Positions 1 through 6,974 of a stretch of 24,945 bases of DNA are shown here, in pieces. The DNA is from CAZOBJ01 sp964577825. GTDB taxonomy: Bacteria > Planctomycetota > SZUA-567 > JAFGNG01. The translations under genes and the position numbers were made by a program. The stretch lies in assembly GCA_964577825.1 (NCBI GenBank), contig CAZOBJ010000043.1, positions 1 through 24,945 of the forward strand, in the 5' to 3' direction. The notes beneath the pieces are model-generated. The model saw only the letters and a program-made list of their open reading frames with translations, made no database searches and was not told where the DNA came from. Within the stretch, counting starts at the first letter, position 1. Each line of letters opens with the position of its first letter.

Positions 1-802
1 CAAGGACGTCTTCATGGAGAAGCCCATGGCCGTCACCGTCGAGCAGGCCGAGCGCATCCTCGACGCCGAGCGCCAGGGCGGCGGCCGCCTCATGGTCGCC
101 TACATGAAGCGCTACGACCGGGGCAACGAGCTGGTCAAGCGGCTCGTGGACGAGTTCCGCGAATCGGGCGAGTTGGGCGAGCTGCGCTACGTGCGCAACC
201 ACGGCTTCTGCGGCGACTGGATCGCGGGCCTCGACACGCCCATGATCGGGACCGACGAGCCCTACCCGCCAGGCCCCGAGATCTGGCCCGATTGGTGCCC
301 GGAGGACCGGCGCAGAGGTTACGTCGGCTACCTCCAGCAGTACACCCACAACGTGAACCTGCTGCGGTGGCTCCTGGACGCGGGCGGCGAGGTCGAGGTC
401 GTCGCCGTGGACCTCGACGCCGAGGGCGGCATGAGGGGCGTCACGATCCTCAACATGGCCGGCGTGCGCTGCGTCATCGAGTCCGGCGGCCTCCCCTACC
501 ACGGCTGGGAAGAGCACACGCAGCTCTACTTCGACAAGGGCTGGATACGCACCGAGGCGCCGCCCCTGCTGCTGCGCAACGTGCCGGCCACGGTCGAAGT
601 GTACCGGGGAGATCGGGACGAGAAGACAGAGTCGCGCCTGTTCCCCGCCGGCGGCTGGACGTGGTCGTACAAGGAAGAGATGCGGCACTTCGTCCATTGC
701 GTCCGCGAGGGCGCGCCGTTCCGCTCGCCGGGATCGGACGCGCTCGAGGACGTCCGGACGCTTGAGGCGATCTACCGCAAGTTCGTGGAGCAGCAATCCT
801 GA
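1..802 (+). CDS. Gfo/Idh/MocA family oxidoreductase, 3' part (5' end outside window)
   Basis: The reading frame is open from base 2 and its first codons read KDVFMEKPMA. This is the EKP motif that follows the N-terminal Rossmann fold in Gfo/Idh/MocA NAD(P)-dependent sugar or inositol dehydrogenases. The dinucleotide-binding half therefore lies upstream of the window, and the ATG at 14 is internal, not the start. What remains is the C-terminal alpha/beta substrate domain, with a QYTHNVNLLRWLL segment resembling the family's conserved His/Asp helix, and the usual end in which a helix follows a line about conditions for the catalytic domain (FRSPGSDALEDVRTLEAIYRKF). The substrate cannot be told. 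The gene ends 82 nt before the Mo/W operon and is probably a separate unit. The family is strongly expanded in planctomycetes and relatives. Confidence 0.88.
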   Translation, partial: KDVFMEKPMAVTVEQAERILDAERQGGGRLMVAYMKRYDRGNELVKRLVDEFRESGELGELRYVRNHGFCGDWIAGLDTPMIGTDEPYPPGPEIWPDWCPEDRRRGYVGYLQQYTHNVNLLRWLLDAGGEVEVVAVDLDAEGGMRGVTILNMAGVRCVIESGGLPYHGWEEHTQLYFDKGWIRTEAPPLLLRNVPATVEVYRGDRDEKTESRLFPAGGWTWSYKEEMRHFVHCVREGAPFRSPGSDALEDVRTLEAIYRKFVEQQS

Positions 803-841
803 GAGCAATGCCCGACATGAGAGCGTATGATTTCTTGGGAA

Positions 842-866
842 GCGATGTGCAGATTCCGCACATCGC
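842..866. promoter_or_regulatory. Perfect inverted repeat, candidate ModE operator
   Basis: GCGATGTGC (842-850) and GCACATCGC (858-866) are perfect 9-bp inverted arms separated by 7 nt. The repeat lies 18 nt before the first gene of an operon that encodes a ModE-type regulator. A TATGAT at 826-831 could be the -10 of the promoter, which would put the repeat at the transcription start, a usual place for repressor operators; no good -35 was seen. The arms do not match the E. coli ModE box (TATATA-rich), so the assignment rests on position and symmetry. A hairpin in the leader RNA is the alternative, but there is no T-run after it, so it is not an intrinsic terminator. Confidence 0.5.
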
Positions 867-884
867 CCCGGGGGGTGCGGACCT

Positions 885-1343
885 GTGAGGACCGCCAGAG
901 TGATAACGGTTTCGGGAGCCGGCGGCGGGGTCGGCAAGACGCTCCTGATCGAGCGCCTGCTGGCCGCCCTGCCCGATGCGGCGGCGGTCAAGGTGCAGCC
1001 GCGGCCGCGCGGCATCCCCGAACTGGTCGAAGAGGAGGACCCGCGCCTGCACCCGGGCAAGGACACCGGCCGGTACCTCGCCGCCGGCGCCCGGCGGGCG
1101 TACCTGCTCAGCGGGCCGCCCGGCGAGCTGCTCCCCCTGGCCCTGCGCATCGTCGAGCAGGCCGGGACGGGGACCGTCATCTTCGAGACGAACTCGCTGG
1201 CGGCCGCCCTGGAGCCGGACCTCGCGTTCTTCGTCGAGGGGGAGGGCGTGGCGAAGCCCGGCTCAGAACGGTGTCGCCAAATGGCCGACGTGCTGGTGGC
1301 CCGCGTGGCGGCGCGCGGGCAAGAAGGGAGGAGATCCGAATGA
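885..1343 (+). CDS. mobB: MobB-like P-loop NTPase, molybdopterin nucleotide biosynthesis accessory
   Basis: 152 aa from a GTG start; a G-rich ribosome-binding site (870-875) lies about 9 nt upstream. The protein opens with beta strand VITVSG and the P-loop GAGGGVGKT (residues 11-19). It then has HPGKDTGRYLAAGARRAYLL, which resembles the MobB segment with KDS-W-R-H and AGA. MobB proteins bind GTP and assist MobA in attaching the nucleotide to molybdopterin. The late segment FETNSLAAALEPDLAFFV fits the family pattern of a Walker-B-like strand followed by a PDL strand. The P-loop has more glycines than in E. coli MobB, and no MobA is present in the window, so 'MobB-like' is the safe label. The stop overlaps the next start by 4 nt (ATGA). 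This is the first gene of the Mo/W operon. Confidence 0.72.
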   Translation: MRTARVITVSGAGGGVGKTLLIERLLAALPDAAAVKVQPRPRGIPELVEEEDPRLHPGKDTGRYLAAGARRAYLLSGPPGELLPLALRIVEQAGTGTVIFETNSLAAALEPDLAFFVEGEGVAKPGSERCRQMADVLVARVAARGQEGRRSE

Positions 1344-1519
1344 CCGACGAAGGTGAGGTCCGGCAGGCTGTCCGAGAGGAGGCCGAGGACGGGCGCATCG
1401 CGTGCGCCCGGGCGCTCGACCTGGCGCGCCGGCTCGGCGTCCCGCCCCGGCAGGTGGGCGACGCCTGCAACGCGGAGGGGGTCAAGATCGTGCACTGCCA
1501 GTTGGGGTGCTTCGGATGA
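1340..1519 (+). CDS. Small Mo-operon protein ending in CQLGCFG, HTH-like
   Basis: 59 aa. ATG at 1340 overlaps the mobB stop (ATGA), and its own stop overlaps the modE start (ATGA at 1516-1519), so it is translationally coupled on both sides. GGAGG at 1328-1332 lies 7 nt before the ATG. Residues 20-48 (ACARALDLARRLGVPPRQVG and following) look like two short helices with a turn, as in a winged helix. The end reads VKIVHCQLGCFG with two cysteines and a histidine that could bind metal. I have the impression that short proteins with this ending occur near molybdenum cofactor genes in other anaerobes, but cannot confirm it here. Function is unknown; a role as a small regulator or metal-binding partner of the regulator encoded next is a guess. 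Confidence 0.75.
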   Translation: MTDEGEVRQAVREEAEDGRIACARALDLARRLGVPPRQVGDACNAEGVKIVHCQLGCFG

Positions 1520-1854
1520 AACTGCGCGGGAAAATATGGGTCGAGGAGGGGGGCGAGCACGTCTTCGGCAAAGGGCGCGCCGCCCTGCTGGAAGCCGTCG
1601 AGCGGGAGGGCTCCATCCAGGGCGCTGCCCGCCGGATGGGCGTCTCGTACCGCCACGCCTGGTCCATGCTGAGGGCCAGCGAGCGCAGGTGCGGCCGGAA
1701 GCTGGTGGAGACGAGCCGCGGCGGCAGGGCGGGGGGCGGCGCCCGCGTCACCGATTTCGGGCGTGCGCTGTGCGAGACCTTCCATCGGCTTGACTCACGG
1801 TTGGAAAAGCTCCTGAAGGAGTTGCGAGATGAGACCGATCGCCTGGGCGGCTAG
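1516..1854 (+). CDS. modE: ModE-type molybdate/tungstate-responsive regulator, DNA-binding domain only
   Basis: 112 aa. The protein matches the N-terminal winged-helix domain of ModE: a short strand KIWVEEGGEHVFGKGRAALL, then a helix-turn-helix at residues 31-54 (GSIQGAARRMGVSYRHAWSM) and a basic wing with RGGRAGGGARVT. The conserved order SI-AA-MG-SYR-AW is the family signature. Full-length E. coli ModE (about 260 aa) has two C-terminal molbindin domains that bind molybdate; these are absent here. The last 30 residues form a helix that could dimerise. Such short forms are common outside Enterobacteria and how they sense metal is less clear. The gene overlaps wtpA by 26 nt. The inverted repeat at 842-866 is a candidate site for autoregulation of the operon. 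Confidence 0.88.
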   Translation: MKLRGKIWVEEGGEHVFGKGRAALLEAVEREGSIQGAARRMGVSYRHAWSMLRASERRCGRKLVETSRGGRAGGGARVTDFGRALCETFHRLDSRLEKLLKELRDETDRLGG

Positions 1855-2851
1855 CGTCCTGCTCATTGCGTGTGCGGCCGGCTGCGGCGACAGGGAGACG
1901 GCCGTCCTGAAGGTCTTCCACGCGGGCAGCCTGTCCGTGCCGTTCAAGGAGATGGAGGGGCTGTTCGAGGAGAGGAATCCCGGCGTGGACGTCCAGCGGG
2001 AATCTTACGGCAGCGCGGCGGCCATCCGGCAGGTCACCGAGCTGGGCCGGCCCGCCGACGTGATCGGCTCCGCCGACTACCACCTGATAGACCAGCTCAT
2101 GATCGAGCCGGAGCCGCCGTGGGCCGACTGGAACGTCCTCTTCGCCCGCAACTCCGTCATCATCGCCAGCACGGACGCCGACGACGAGATGACGGCCGAC
2201 AACTGGCCCGAGGTGCTGGCCCGGACGGACGCGCGCGTCGGCATGTCCAACCCCAACCACGACCCGTGCGGCTATCGCAGCCTTTACTGCGTGTACCTGG
2301 CCGACGCGGCGCTGGGCAAGGAGGGCCTGTTCCGGGAACTCATCCTCGCGAACTCGAACGTGGCGCTCGAAGAGGGCGATGACGGCGCGGCGATACGCGT
2401 GCCCGAGGCGGCGGAGTACCGCGGGCGCCTCACGATGCGTCCCAAAGAAACGGACCTGCTGGCGCTGCTGGAGGCGGGCGCCATAGACTACCTGTTCATC
2501 TACCGCAGCGTCGCCAAGCAGCACGGCCTGCACTACGTCGAGTTGCCCGACGAGGTGAACCTGAGCAGCCCGGACCTGGCGAAGCAGTACGGCCGGGTCG
2601 CCGTCTGCCAGTACGCGGACCTGCCGGATCGGTCCGCTATCGTCCGGGCAAGCCCGATAGTCTACGGGCTGACCGTGCCGCGCGAGGCCCCGAACCGCGA
2701 ACTGGCGGAGCGGTTCGCGGAACTGGTCGTCTCCGAGGCCGGCAGGGAGATACTGGAGCGCAGCGGCCAGGCGCCGCTGGTGCCGACTGTGCTGTCCGCG
2801 GCGAGCAGCCGAGAGGCCGTGCCGGCGGGCGTCCTCCAGGAAACCCGCTAG
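1829..2851 (+). CDS. wtpA: Molybdate/tungstate ABC transporter substrate-binding lipoprotein WtpA
   Basis: 340 aa, with AAGGAG (1816-1821) 7 nt before the ATG. A hydrophobic signal peptide ends in lipobox AAGC (lipidated Cys19), so the protein is anchored on the outer face of the inner membrane. The body matches the WtpA/archaeal ModA class: LKVFHAGSLSVPFKEME at the start of the mature domain, ADVIGSADY (residues 76-84), SNPNHDPCGYRS (140-151) and MRPKETDLL (203-211). In the archaeal relatives an Asp in the first of the last two motifs and a Glu in the second give six-fold metal coordination; here these are Asp145 and Glu207. The class binds tungstate and molybdate tightly; which is used here cannot be decided. 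The transporter operon continues with wtpB and wtpC. Confidence 0.95.
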   Translation: MRPIAWAASVLLIACAAGCGDRETAVLKVFHAGSLSVPFKEMEGLFEERNPGVDVQRESYGSAAAIRQVTELGRPADVIGSADYHLIDQLMIEPEPPWADWNVLFARNSVIIASTDADDEMTADNWPEVLARTDARVGMSNPNHDPCGYRSLYCVYLADAALGKEGLFRELILANSNVALEEGDDGAAIRVPEAAEYRGRLTMRPKETDLLALLEAGAIDYLFIYRSVAKQHGLHYVELPDEVNLSSPDLAKQYGRVAVCQYADLPDRSAIVRASPIVYGLTVPREAPNRELAERFAELVVSEAGREILERSGQAPLVPTVLSAASSREAVPAGVLQETR

Positions 2852-2861
2852 GGAGGCCGAC

Positions 2862-3662
2862 ATGCGCAAGACGATGCTCTCGCCCCTTTTCGCCGCCGCC
2901 GGCGCGCTCCTGCTGCTCTTCCTGGCGCTGCCGCTGATCGTCATGGTGACGAAGGAGACGCCTGTCTCCCTGTGGGCGGCGCTGGCGGAGCAGGAGGTGC
3001 GGTCGGCGCTCTGGCTCTCGGTCAGCGCGGCGGCCGTGGCGACGGCGGTCGCGCTCGCGGCGGGCGTCCCCCTGGGATACTTGCTGGCGCGGCGGGACTT
3101 CCCCGGCAAGGCCGTCGTGCAGGGGCTGGTGGACATGCCGGTGGTCGTCCCGCACACTGTGGCGGGCATAGCCCTGCTGGGAGTGCTGGGTGGCAACGGG
3201 CTGCTGGGGGCCGCCGGCGAGGCGGTGGGCATCCGGTTCGTGGACGCCTTCCCCGGCACGGTGGCGGCCATGCTTTTCCTGTCGGCGCCGTTCGTGGTCA
3301 ACGGGGCGCGGTCCGGTTTCGAGGCGGTCAGCCCGCGACTGGAGAACGTCTCGCGCAGCCTGGGCGCGGGCGCCTGGGGGACGTTCGCGCGGGTGTCGCT
3401 GCCGCTGGCGTCGGGCTCCATCCTGTCAGGCGCGGTGATGTGCTGGGCGCGGGCGGTCTCGGAGTTCGGCGCGGTCGTCATCGTGGCCTACTACCCGCGG
3501 GTGGCCTGCACGCTGATATACGACCGGTTCACCGGCTTCGGGCTGTCCGAGTCGCGGCCCGTGGCGGTGCTCCTGGTGCTGCTCTGCCTTTTCATCTTTG
3601 TCCTGATCCGCCTGGCGGCACACCGGCGGGCCGGGCCTGCGGGCGCCGTGAAGAATGCTTGA
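2862..3662 (+). CDS. wtpB: Molybdate/tungstate ABC transporter permease WtpB
   Basis: 266 aa, starting 10 nt after wtpA with GGAGG at 2852-2856 as ribosome-binding site. About six hydrophobic segments are visible, the first at residues 7-29. The cytoplasmic EAA loop, which contacts the ATPase, lies at about residues 160-185 (ENVSRSLGAGAWGTFARVSL). PVVVPHTVAGIALLG (residues 93-107) is typical of the ModB/WtpB/CysTW permease family. The protein forms the inner-membrane channel through which oxyanion released by WtpA passes. The stop codon lies inside wtpC (8-nt overlap). Confidence 0.95.
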   Translation: MRKTMLSPLFAAAGALLLLFLALPLIVMVTKETPVSLWAALAEQEVRSALWLSVSAAAVATAVALAAGVPLGYLLARRDFPGKAVVQGLVDMPVVVPHTVAGIALLGVLGGNGLLGAAGEAVGIRFVDAFPGTVAAMLFLSAPFVVNGARSGFEAVSPRLENVSRSLGAGAWGTFARVSLPLASGSILSGAVMCWARAVSEFGAVVIVAYYPRVACTLIYDRFTGFGLSESRPVAVLLVLLCLFIFVLIRLAAHRRAGPAGAVKNA

Positions 3663-4731
3663 ACTGCAAGACATCGCCAAGCAGTGGCGCGGGTTCTCGC
3701 TGGACGCGATAGACCTGCGCGTCGAGGCCGGCGAGTACTTCGTGCTGCTCGGGCCGAGCGGGGCGGGCAAGAGCCTGCTGCTGGAACTTGTCGCCGGCTT
3801 CCACGCGCCCGACCGCGGCAGGGTGGTGCTGGACGGCCGGGACGTGACCGACCTGCCGCCCGAACGGCGGCACGTGGGCTTCGTTTACCAGGACAACATG
3901 CTCTTCCCCCACCAGACGGCCGGCGAGAACATCGGCTACGGGCTCCGCATACGGGGAACGGCCCGGGAGGACGCGCATCGCACGGTGGAGCGCCTGGCGG
4001 GGATGCTGCACATCGAGCGCCTGCTGCACCGCCGGCCGGACGAGTTGAGCGGCGGCGAGAAGCAGCGCGTTTCGCTGGCCCGGGCCCTCGCCGTCGAGCC
4101 CCTGCTGCTCCTGATGGACGAGCCCCTGGCCGCGCTCGACCCCGCCATCCAGCAGGCCCTGCGGGCGGAACTGGCCCGCGTTCACTGCGAGACGGGCGTG
4201 ACCGTCGTGCACGTCACCCACGACCAGGCCGAGGCGCAGCAGCTCGGGGAGCGCATAGGCGTGATGCGCGACGGCCGGCTCGTGCAGGTCGGCAAGGCGG
4301 AGCAGGTCTTCGAGCGGCCGCAGAACGGCTTCGTCGCCGGATTCACGGGCGCCTGCAACATCCTGGACGGGCGGGCTGCGGCCGACGGCTCCGTGACGCG
4401 GTTCTCCTGCGGGCCGGTCGAGCTCGTCTCAACGGCGCGCATCGACGGGCCGGCGCGGGCCGTCATCCGCCCGGAGAACATCTTCATCTCGACCGAACCG
4501 GTGCGTACCAGCGCCCGCAACCAACTCACCGGGCTGGTCGTATCGGTCGAGAAGACCGGCAGGACGTTCGCCGTCGAGGCTGAGTTCGACGGGCTGCGGC
4601 TCACGTCGCTGGTCACGCAGCAGTCGCTCCAGGAGTTGGAGATACGCGTCGGCGCGCGGGTGTACTTCTCGTTCAAGGCAAGCTCGCTGCACCTGATGGA
4701 GCCGGAGGAGGAGCGCGATGATCGAGTATGA
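3655..4731 (+). CDS. wtpC: Molybdate/tungstate ABC transporter ATPase WtpC
   Basis: 358 aa. All ABC ATPase motifs are intact: Walker A GPSGAGKS (33-40), Q-loop at FVYQD (76-80), signature LSGGEKQ (131-137), Walker B LLLMDEP (151-157), D-loop and H-loop His189. After about residue 235 there is a regulatory extension with a TOBE-type domain (ARNQLTGLVVSVEKTGRTFA), known in ModC/WtpC proteins to bind oxyanion and inhibit transport. The protein hydrolyses ATP to drive import through WtpB. No strong Shine-Dalgarno sequence precedes the start and the gene overlaps wtpB by 8 nt, so it is probably translated by coupling. It overlaps moeA by 14 nt. Confidence 0.95.
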   Translation: MLELQDIAKQWRGFSLDAIDLRVEAGEYFVLLGPSGAGKSLLLELVAGFHAPDRGRVVLDGRDVTDLPPERRHVGFVYQDNMLFPHQTAGENIGYGLRIRGTAREDAHRTVERLAGMLHIERLLHRRPDELSGGEKQRVSLARALAVEPLLLLMDEPLAALDPAIQQALRAELARVHCETGVTVVHVTHDQAEAQQLGERIGVMRDGRLVQVGKAEQVFERPQNGFVAGFTGACNILDGRAAADGSVTRFSCGPVELVSTARIDGPARAVIRPENIFISTEPVRTSARNQLTGLVVSVEKTGRTFAVEAEFDGLRLTSLVTQQSLQELEIRVGARVYFSFKASSLHLMEPEEERDDRV

Positions 4732-5905
4732 GAGGGCGCGCGAACTGGTCCTGGCCGAGGCCGCCGGCTGCGGCACGGAGGCCCTGCCGGTCGCCCGGGC
4801 CGGCGGGCGCGTCCTGGCCGAGGAGATCCGGGCGCGCATCAGCAGCCCGCCCTTCGACAAGGCGGCGATGGACGGCTACGCCGTCCGAAGCGAGGACCTT
4901 GCCGGACTGCCGGCCGAGCTTGAGGTCGTCGGGGAGGTGCCGGCGGGGAGGTTCCCGCAGTTCATCGTGGGGCCGGGCCAGGCCGCCGGGATCACAACCG
5001 GCTCCCCCGTGCCGGCCGGGGCGGATACCGTCATCATGGTCGAGCACACGGGGGGGCTGGACGGCGGCCGGGTGCGTGTCAACCGGCTCTCAGGCGACAA
5101 CATCTGCGCCGAGGGAGAGGACGTCCGGCGGGGACAGACGGTGCTGGAGGCGGGGGCCGTGTTAACCCCCCTTCGGGTCGGCGCTGCGGCGGCGGCCGGG
5201 CATCCGGAGGTCCGGGTGTTCCGCCGGCCCTCGGGCGCCTTGCTCTGCACGGGCAGCGAGGTGGTCGAGCCGGGCGGTGAACCCGCACGGGCACAGATAT
5301 TCAACGCCAACGGCCCGATGCTCTCGGCGCTGATGGACCCGCTCTGCCGCGAGCTGGCGTACCTGGGCATCGCCGGGGACAAGGAGGGGCGGCTGGCGGC
5401 CCTGGTGCAACGCGGCCTGGAGGCGGACGTGCTCGTCATCACCGGCGGCGTCTCGGTCGGCCCGTACGACCTCGTGCCACGTGTGCTGGAAGAGGCGGGG
5501 GTGCGGACGGTCTTCCACAAGGTCGCCATCAAGCCGGGCAAGCCGACCTTCTTTGGCCGGACGGAGGGCACGTTGGTGTTCGGGATGCCCGGCAACCCGC
5601 AGTCGTGCTTCGTGCTGTTCAAGATGCTGGTCGAGCCGGCGCTGGCCGCCCTGGGCGGGATGCTCGACCTGCCGCCCCATTTCGAGGAGGGACTCGCCGC
5701 CGAGACCTTCCGGAACAACCCGGAGCGCATGAACGTGATGCCGTGCGCCATCGAGCGGGGAGGCGGCGCCCCGGTCATCCGGCGCGTGCCCTACCACGGC
5801 AGCGCCGACATCATCGGCCCGGGCGGCGCCGACGGCTTCTTCCTCGTGCCGCGCGGCACGGAATGCGTGAACGAAGGCGACAGGCTTCGGTTCTTCGAGA
5901 TATGA
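4718..5905 (+). CDS. moeA: Molybdopterin molybdenumtransferase MoeA
   Basis: 395 aa, close to the usual 390-410, with a GGAGGAG purine-rich site (4704-4710) upstream of the ATG. MoeA inserts molybdate (or tungstate) into adenylylated molybdopterin. Visible motifs: PPFDKAAMDGYAV (residues 44-56) of domain I; TTGSPVPAGADTVIMVE (93-109) of domain II; the MogA-like domain III with LLCTGSEVV (175-183) and ITGGVSVGPYD (241-251); then KPGKPTFFG and VFGMPGNPQS (272-296); and a C-terminal beta-barrel domain IV. The order of four domains is complete. It is co-transcribed with the importer, so metal uptake and insertion are produced together. The gene overlaps moaA by 4 nt (ATGA). Confidence 0.95.
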   Translation: MIEYERARELVLAEAAGCGTEALPVARAGGRVLAEEIRARISSPPFDKAAMDGYAVRSEDLAGLPAELEVVGEVPAGRFPQFIVGPGQAAGITTGSPVPAGADTVIMVEHTGGLDGGRVRVNRLSGDNICAEGEDVRRGQTVLEAGAVLTPLRVGAAAAAGHPEVRVFRRPSGALLCTGSEVVEPGGEPARAQIFNANGPMLSALMDPLCRELAYLGIAGDKEGRLAALVQRGLEADVLVITGGVSVGPYDLVPRVLEEAGVRTVFHKVAIKPGKPTFFGRTEGTLVFGMPGNPQSCFVLFKMLVEPALAALGGMLDLPPHFEEGLAAETFRNNPERMNVMPCAIERGGGAPVIRRVPYHGSADIIGPGGADGFFLVPRGTECVNEGDRLRFFEI

Positions 5906-6846
5906 ACGCGACCGGACCACAATACCTGAGGCTCTCGGTGACGGCGCGGTGCAACCTCGCCTGCGTTTACTGCCGGTCGGGCGGGCAGGCTGTGGCGCAG
6001 GACGAACTGACGGTCGGCGACCTGCGCTTCGTCGTCGCGTGCGCCGCGGCCGAGGGCGTCCGCAAGGTCAGGATAACGGGCGGGGAACCGCTCCAGAGGG
6101 CCGACCTGGAGGAGGTCGTGGCGGCCGTCCGGTCGGTGCGCGGGGTCCGGGAGATCGGCCTCACGACCAACGGGATCGGCCTGGCGGGGCGGCTGCCTGC
6201 CCTGAAGCGGGCCGGGCTGGACCGGGTCAACGTGAGCCTGGACAGCCTCCGCCCGGAGATGTTCGCGCGGCTGACGGGGGCGGACCCGGCCGCGCACCCG
6301 GAGGTGCTCGAGGCGATCGCGGCCGCCGCCGAGACGTGTCCGCCGGCTAAGATCAACGCGGTCATGCTGGCCGGACGCAACGACCGGGAGCCCGGCGATT
6401 TCGTCCGCCTGGGAGGACGCTTGGGGGTGCGCGTCCGGTTCATCGAGTATTACGGCCCGCCGGCCGGGGCAGAGGACTGCGCGGCGGTGCCGCCGGACGA
6501 GGTCATGCGCCGGATCACCGAAGAGTTCGGCGAGGTGTTGCCGGTCGGGGGCGACCCGCTCAGCGTGGAGGAAGTATACCAGGTGCCCGCCTTGGGGGAC
6601 GCCACGTTCGGGCTGGTACGCAGTGCGTCGGGCCCGCCCTGCGCGCGCTGCAACAAGCTGCGGCTGACGGCAGCGGGCGTGCTGCTGCCCTGCCTGTTCG
6701 CCGCGCGCGGGAAGAACCTGTGGGAAGAGGTCAGGCGGCGGGACGAGGCTGCCGTGCGTCGCGCTGTGCGCGACGTGTATGCGGCGAAGGAGCGCAGCGG
6801 TCCGGCGGGGCGGACCGTGGCGTGCACGCGCGAGATAGGCGGATAA
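5902..6846 (+). CDS. moaA: GTP 3',8-cyclase MoaA, radical SAM
   Basis: 314 aa. MoaA catalyses the first step of molybdopterin synthesis, converting GTP to 3',8-cyclo-GTP. The SAM-binding [4Fe-4S] motif CxxxCxxC is Cys17, Cys21, Cys24 (CNLACVYC). GGEPL (60-64) binds the SAM amino group. The second cluster motif of MoaA, C-x2-C-x13-C, is present at Cys247, Cys250 and Cys264, with the RLT segment between. The protein ends in the double glycine (EIGG) that MoaA needs for activity. These features separate it from other radical-SAM proteins. It is slightly shorter than E. coli MoaA (329 aa). The partner MoaC is not in the window. The start overlaps the moeA stop. This is the last gene of the operon; no clear terminator follows. 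Confidence 0.93.
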   Translation: MNATGPQYLRLSVTARCNLACVYCRSGGQAVAQDELTVGDLRFVVACAAAEGVRKVRITGGEPLQRADLEEVVAAVRSVRGVREIGLTTNGIGLAGRLPALKRAGLDRVNVSLDSLRPEMFARLTGADPAAHPEVLEAIAAAAETCPPAKINAVMLAGRNDREPGDFVRLGGRLGVRVRFIEYYGPPAGAEDCAAVPPDEVMRRITEEFGEVLPVGGDPLSVEEVYQVPALGDATFGLVRSASGPPCARCNKLRLTAAGVLLPCLFAARGKNLWEEVRRRDEAAVRRAVRDVYAAKERSGPAGRTVACTREIGG

Positions 6847-6862
6847 GGCCCAAATTTCGGGG

Positions 6863-6891
6863 TTGCCACGGGAGGGACAAGGGGGTATAAT
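6863..6891 (+). promoter_or_regulatory. Sigma-70 promoter P1 of dnaG-rpoD
   Basis: -35 TTGCCA (6863-6868), 17-bp spacer, -10 TATAAT (6886-6891). Five of six and six of six bases match the sigma-70 consensus. Transcription would start near 6898, giving a 5' leader of about 77 nt before the dnaG GTG. It lies just after moaA and separates the housekeeping operon from the Mo/W operon. Confidence 0.72.
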
Positions 6892-6904
6892 GGAAAGTCC
6901 GGGT

Positions 6905-6913
6905 TGTTATAAT
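6905..6913 (+). promoter_or_regulatory. Second promoter P2 of dnaG-rpoD (extended -10)
   Basis: TGTTATAAT (6905-6913) is a perfect extended -10 element (TG-n-TATAAT) located 22 bp downstream of the P1 -10. No -35 of quality is found 16-18 bp upstream, which extended -10 promoters can do without. The start would be near 6920. Tandem promoters before primase and major sigma factor are known from other bacteria. Confidence 0.55.
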
Positions 6914-6974
6914 AGGGATATTGTGTCTTTCGACCACAACGCGCCCTAACCTCGGGCCGCGCCGGGGGTTGTTT

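Noticed and set aside
803..884. Molybdenum-cofactor (Moco) riboswitch before the Mo/W operon
   Set aside because: The gap of 82 nt has only one simple hairpin; the Moco RNA has several conserved stems and is longer.
1748..3481. Minus-strand open frame (577 codons) opposite wtpA and wtpB
   Set aside because: Same reason: it is antisense to recognised transporter genes and its composition is arginine/alanine-rich shadow.
6847..6862. Terminator after moaA
   Set aside because: CCC-AAATTTC-GGG could form a three-base-pair stem only, and no T-run follows.
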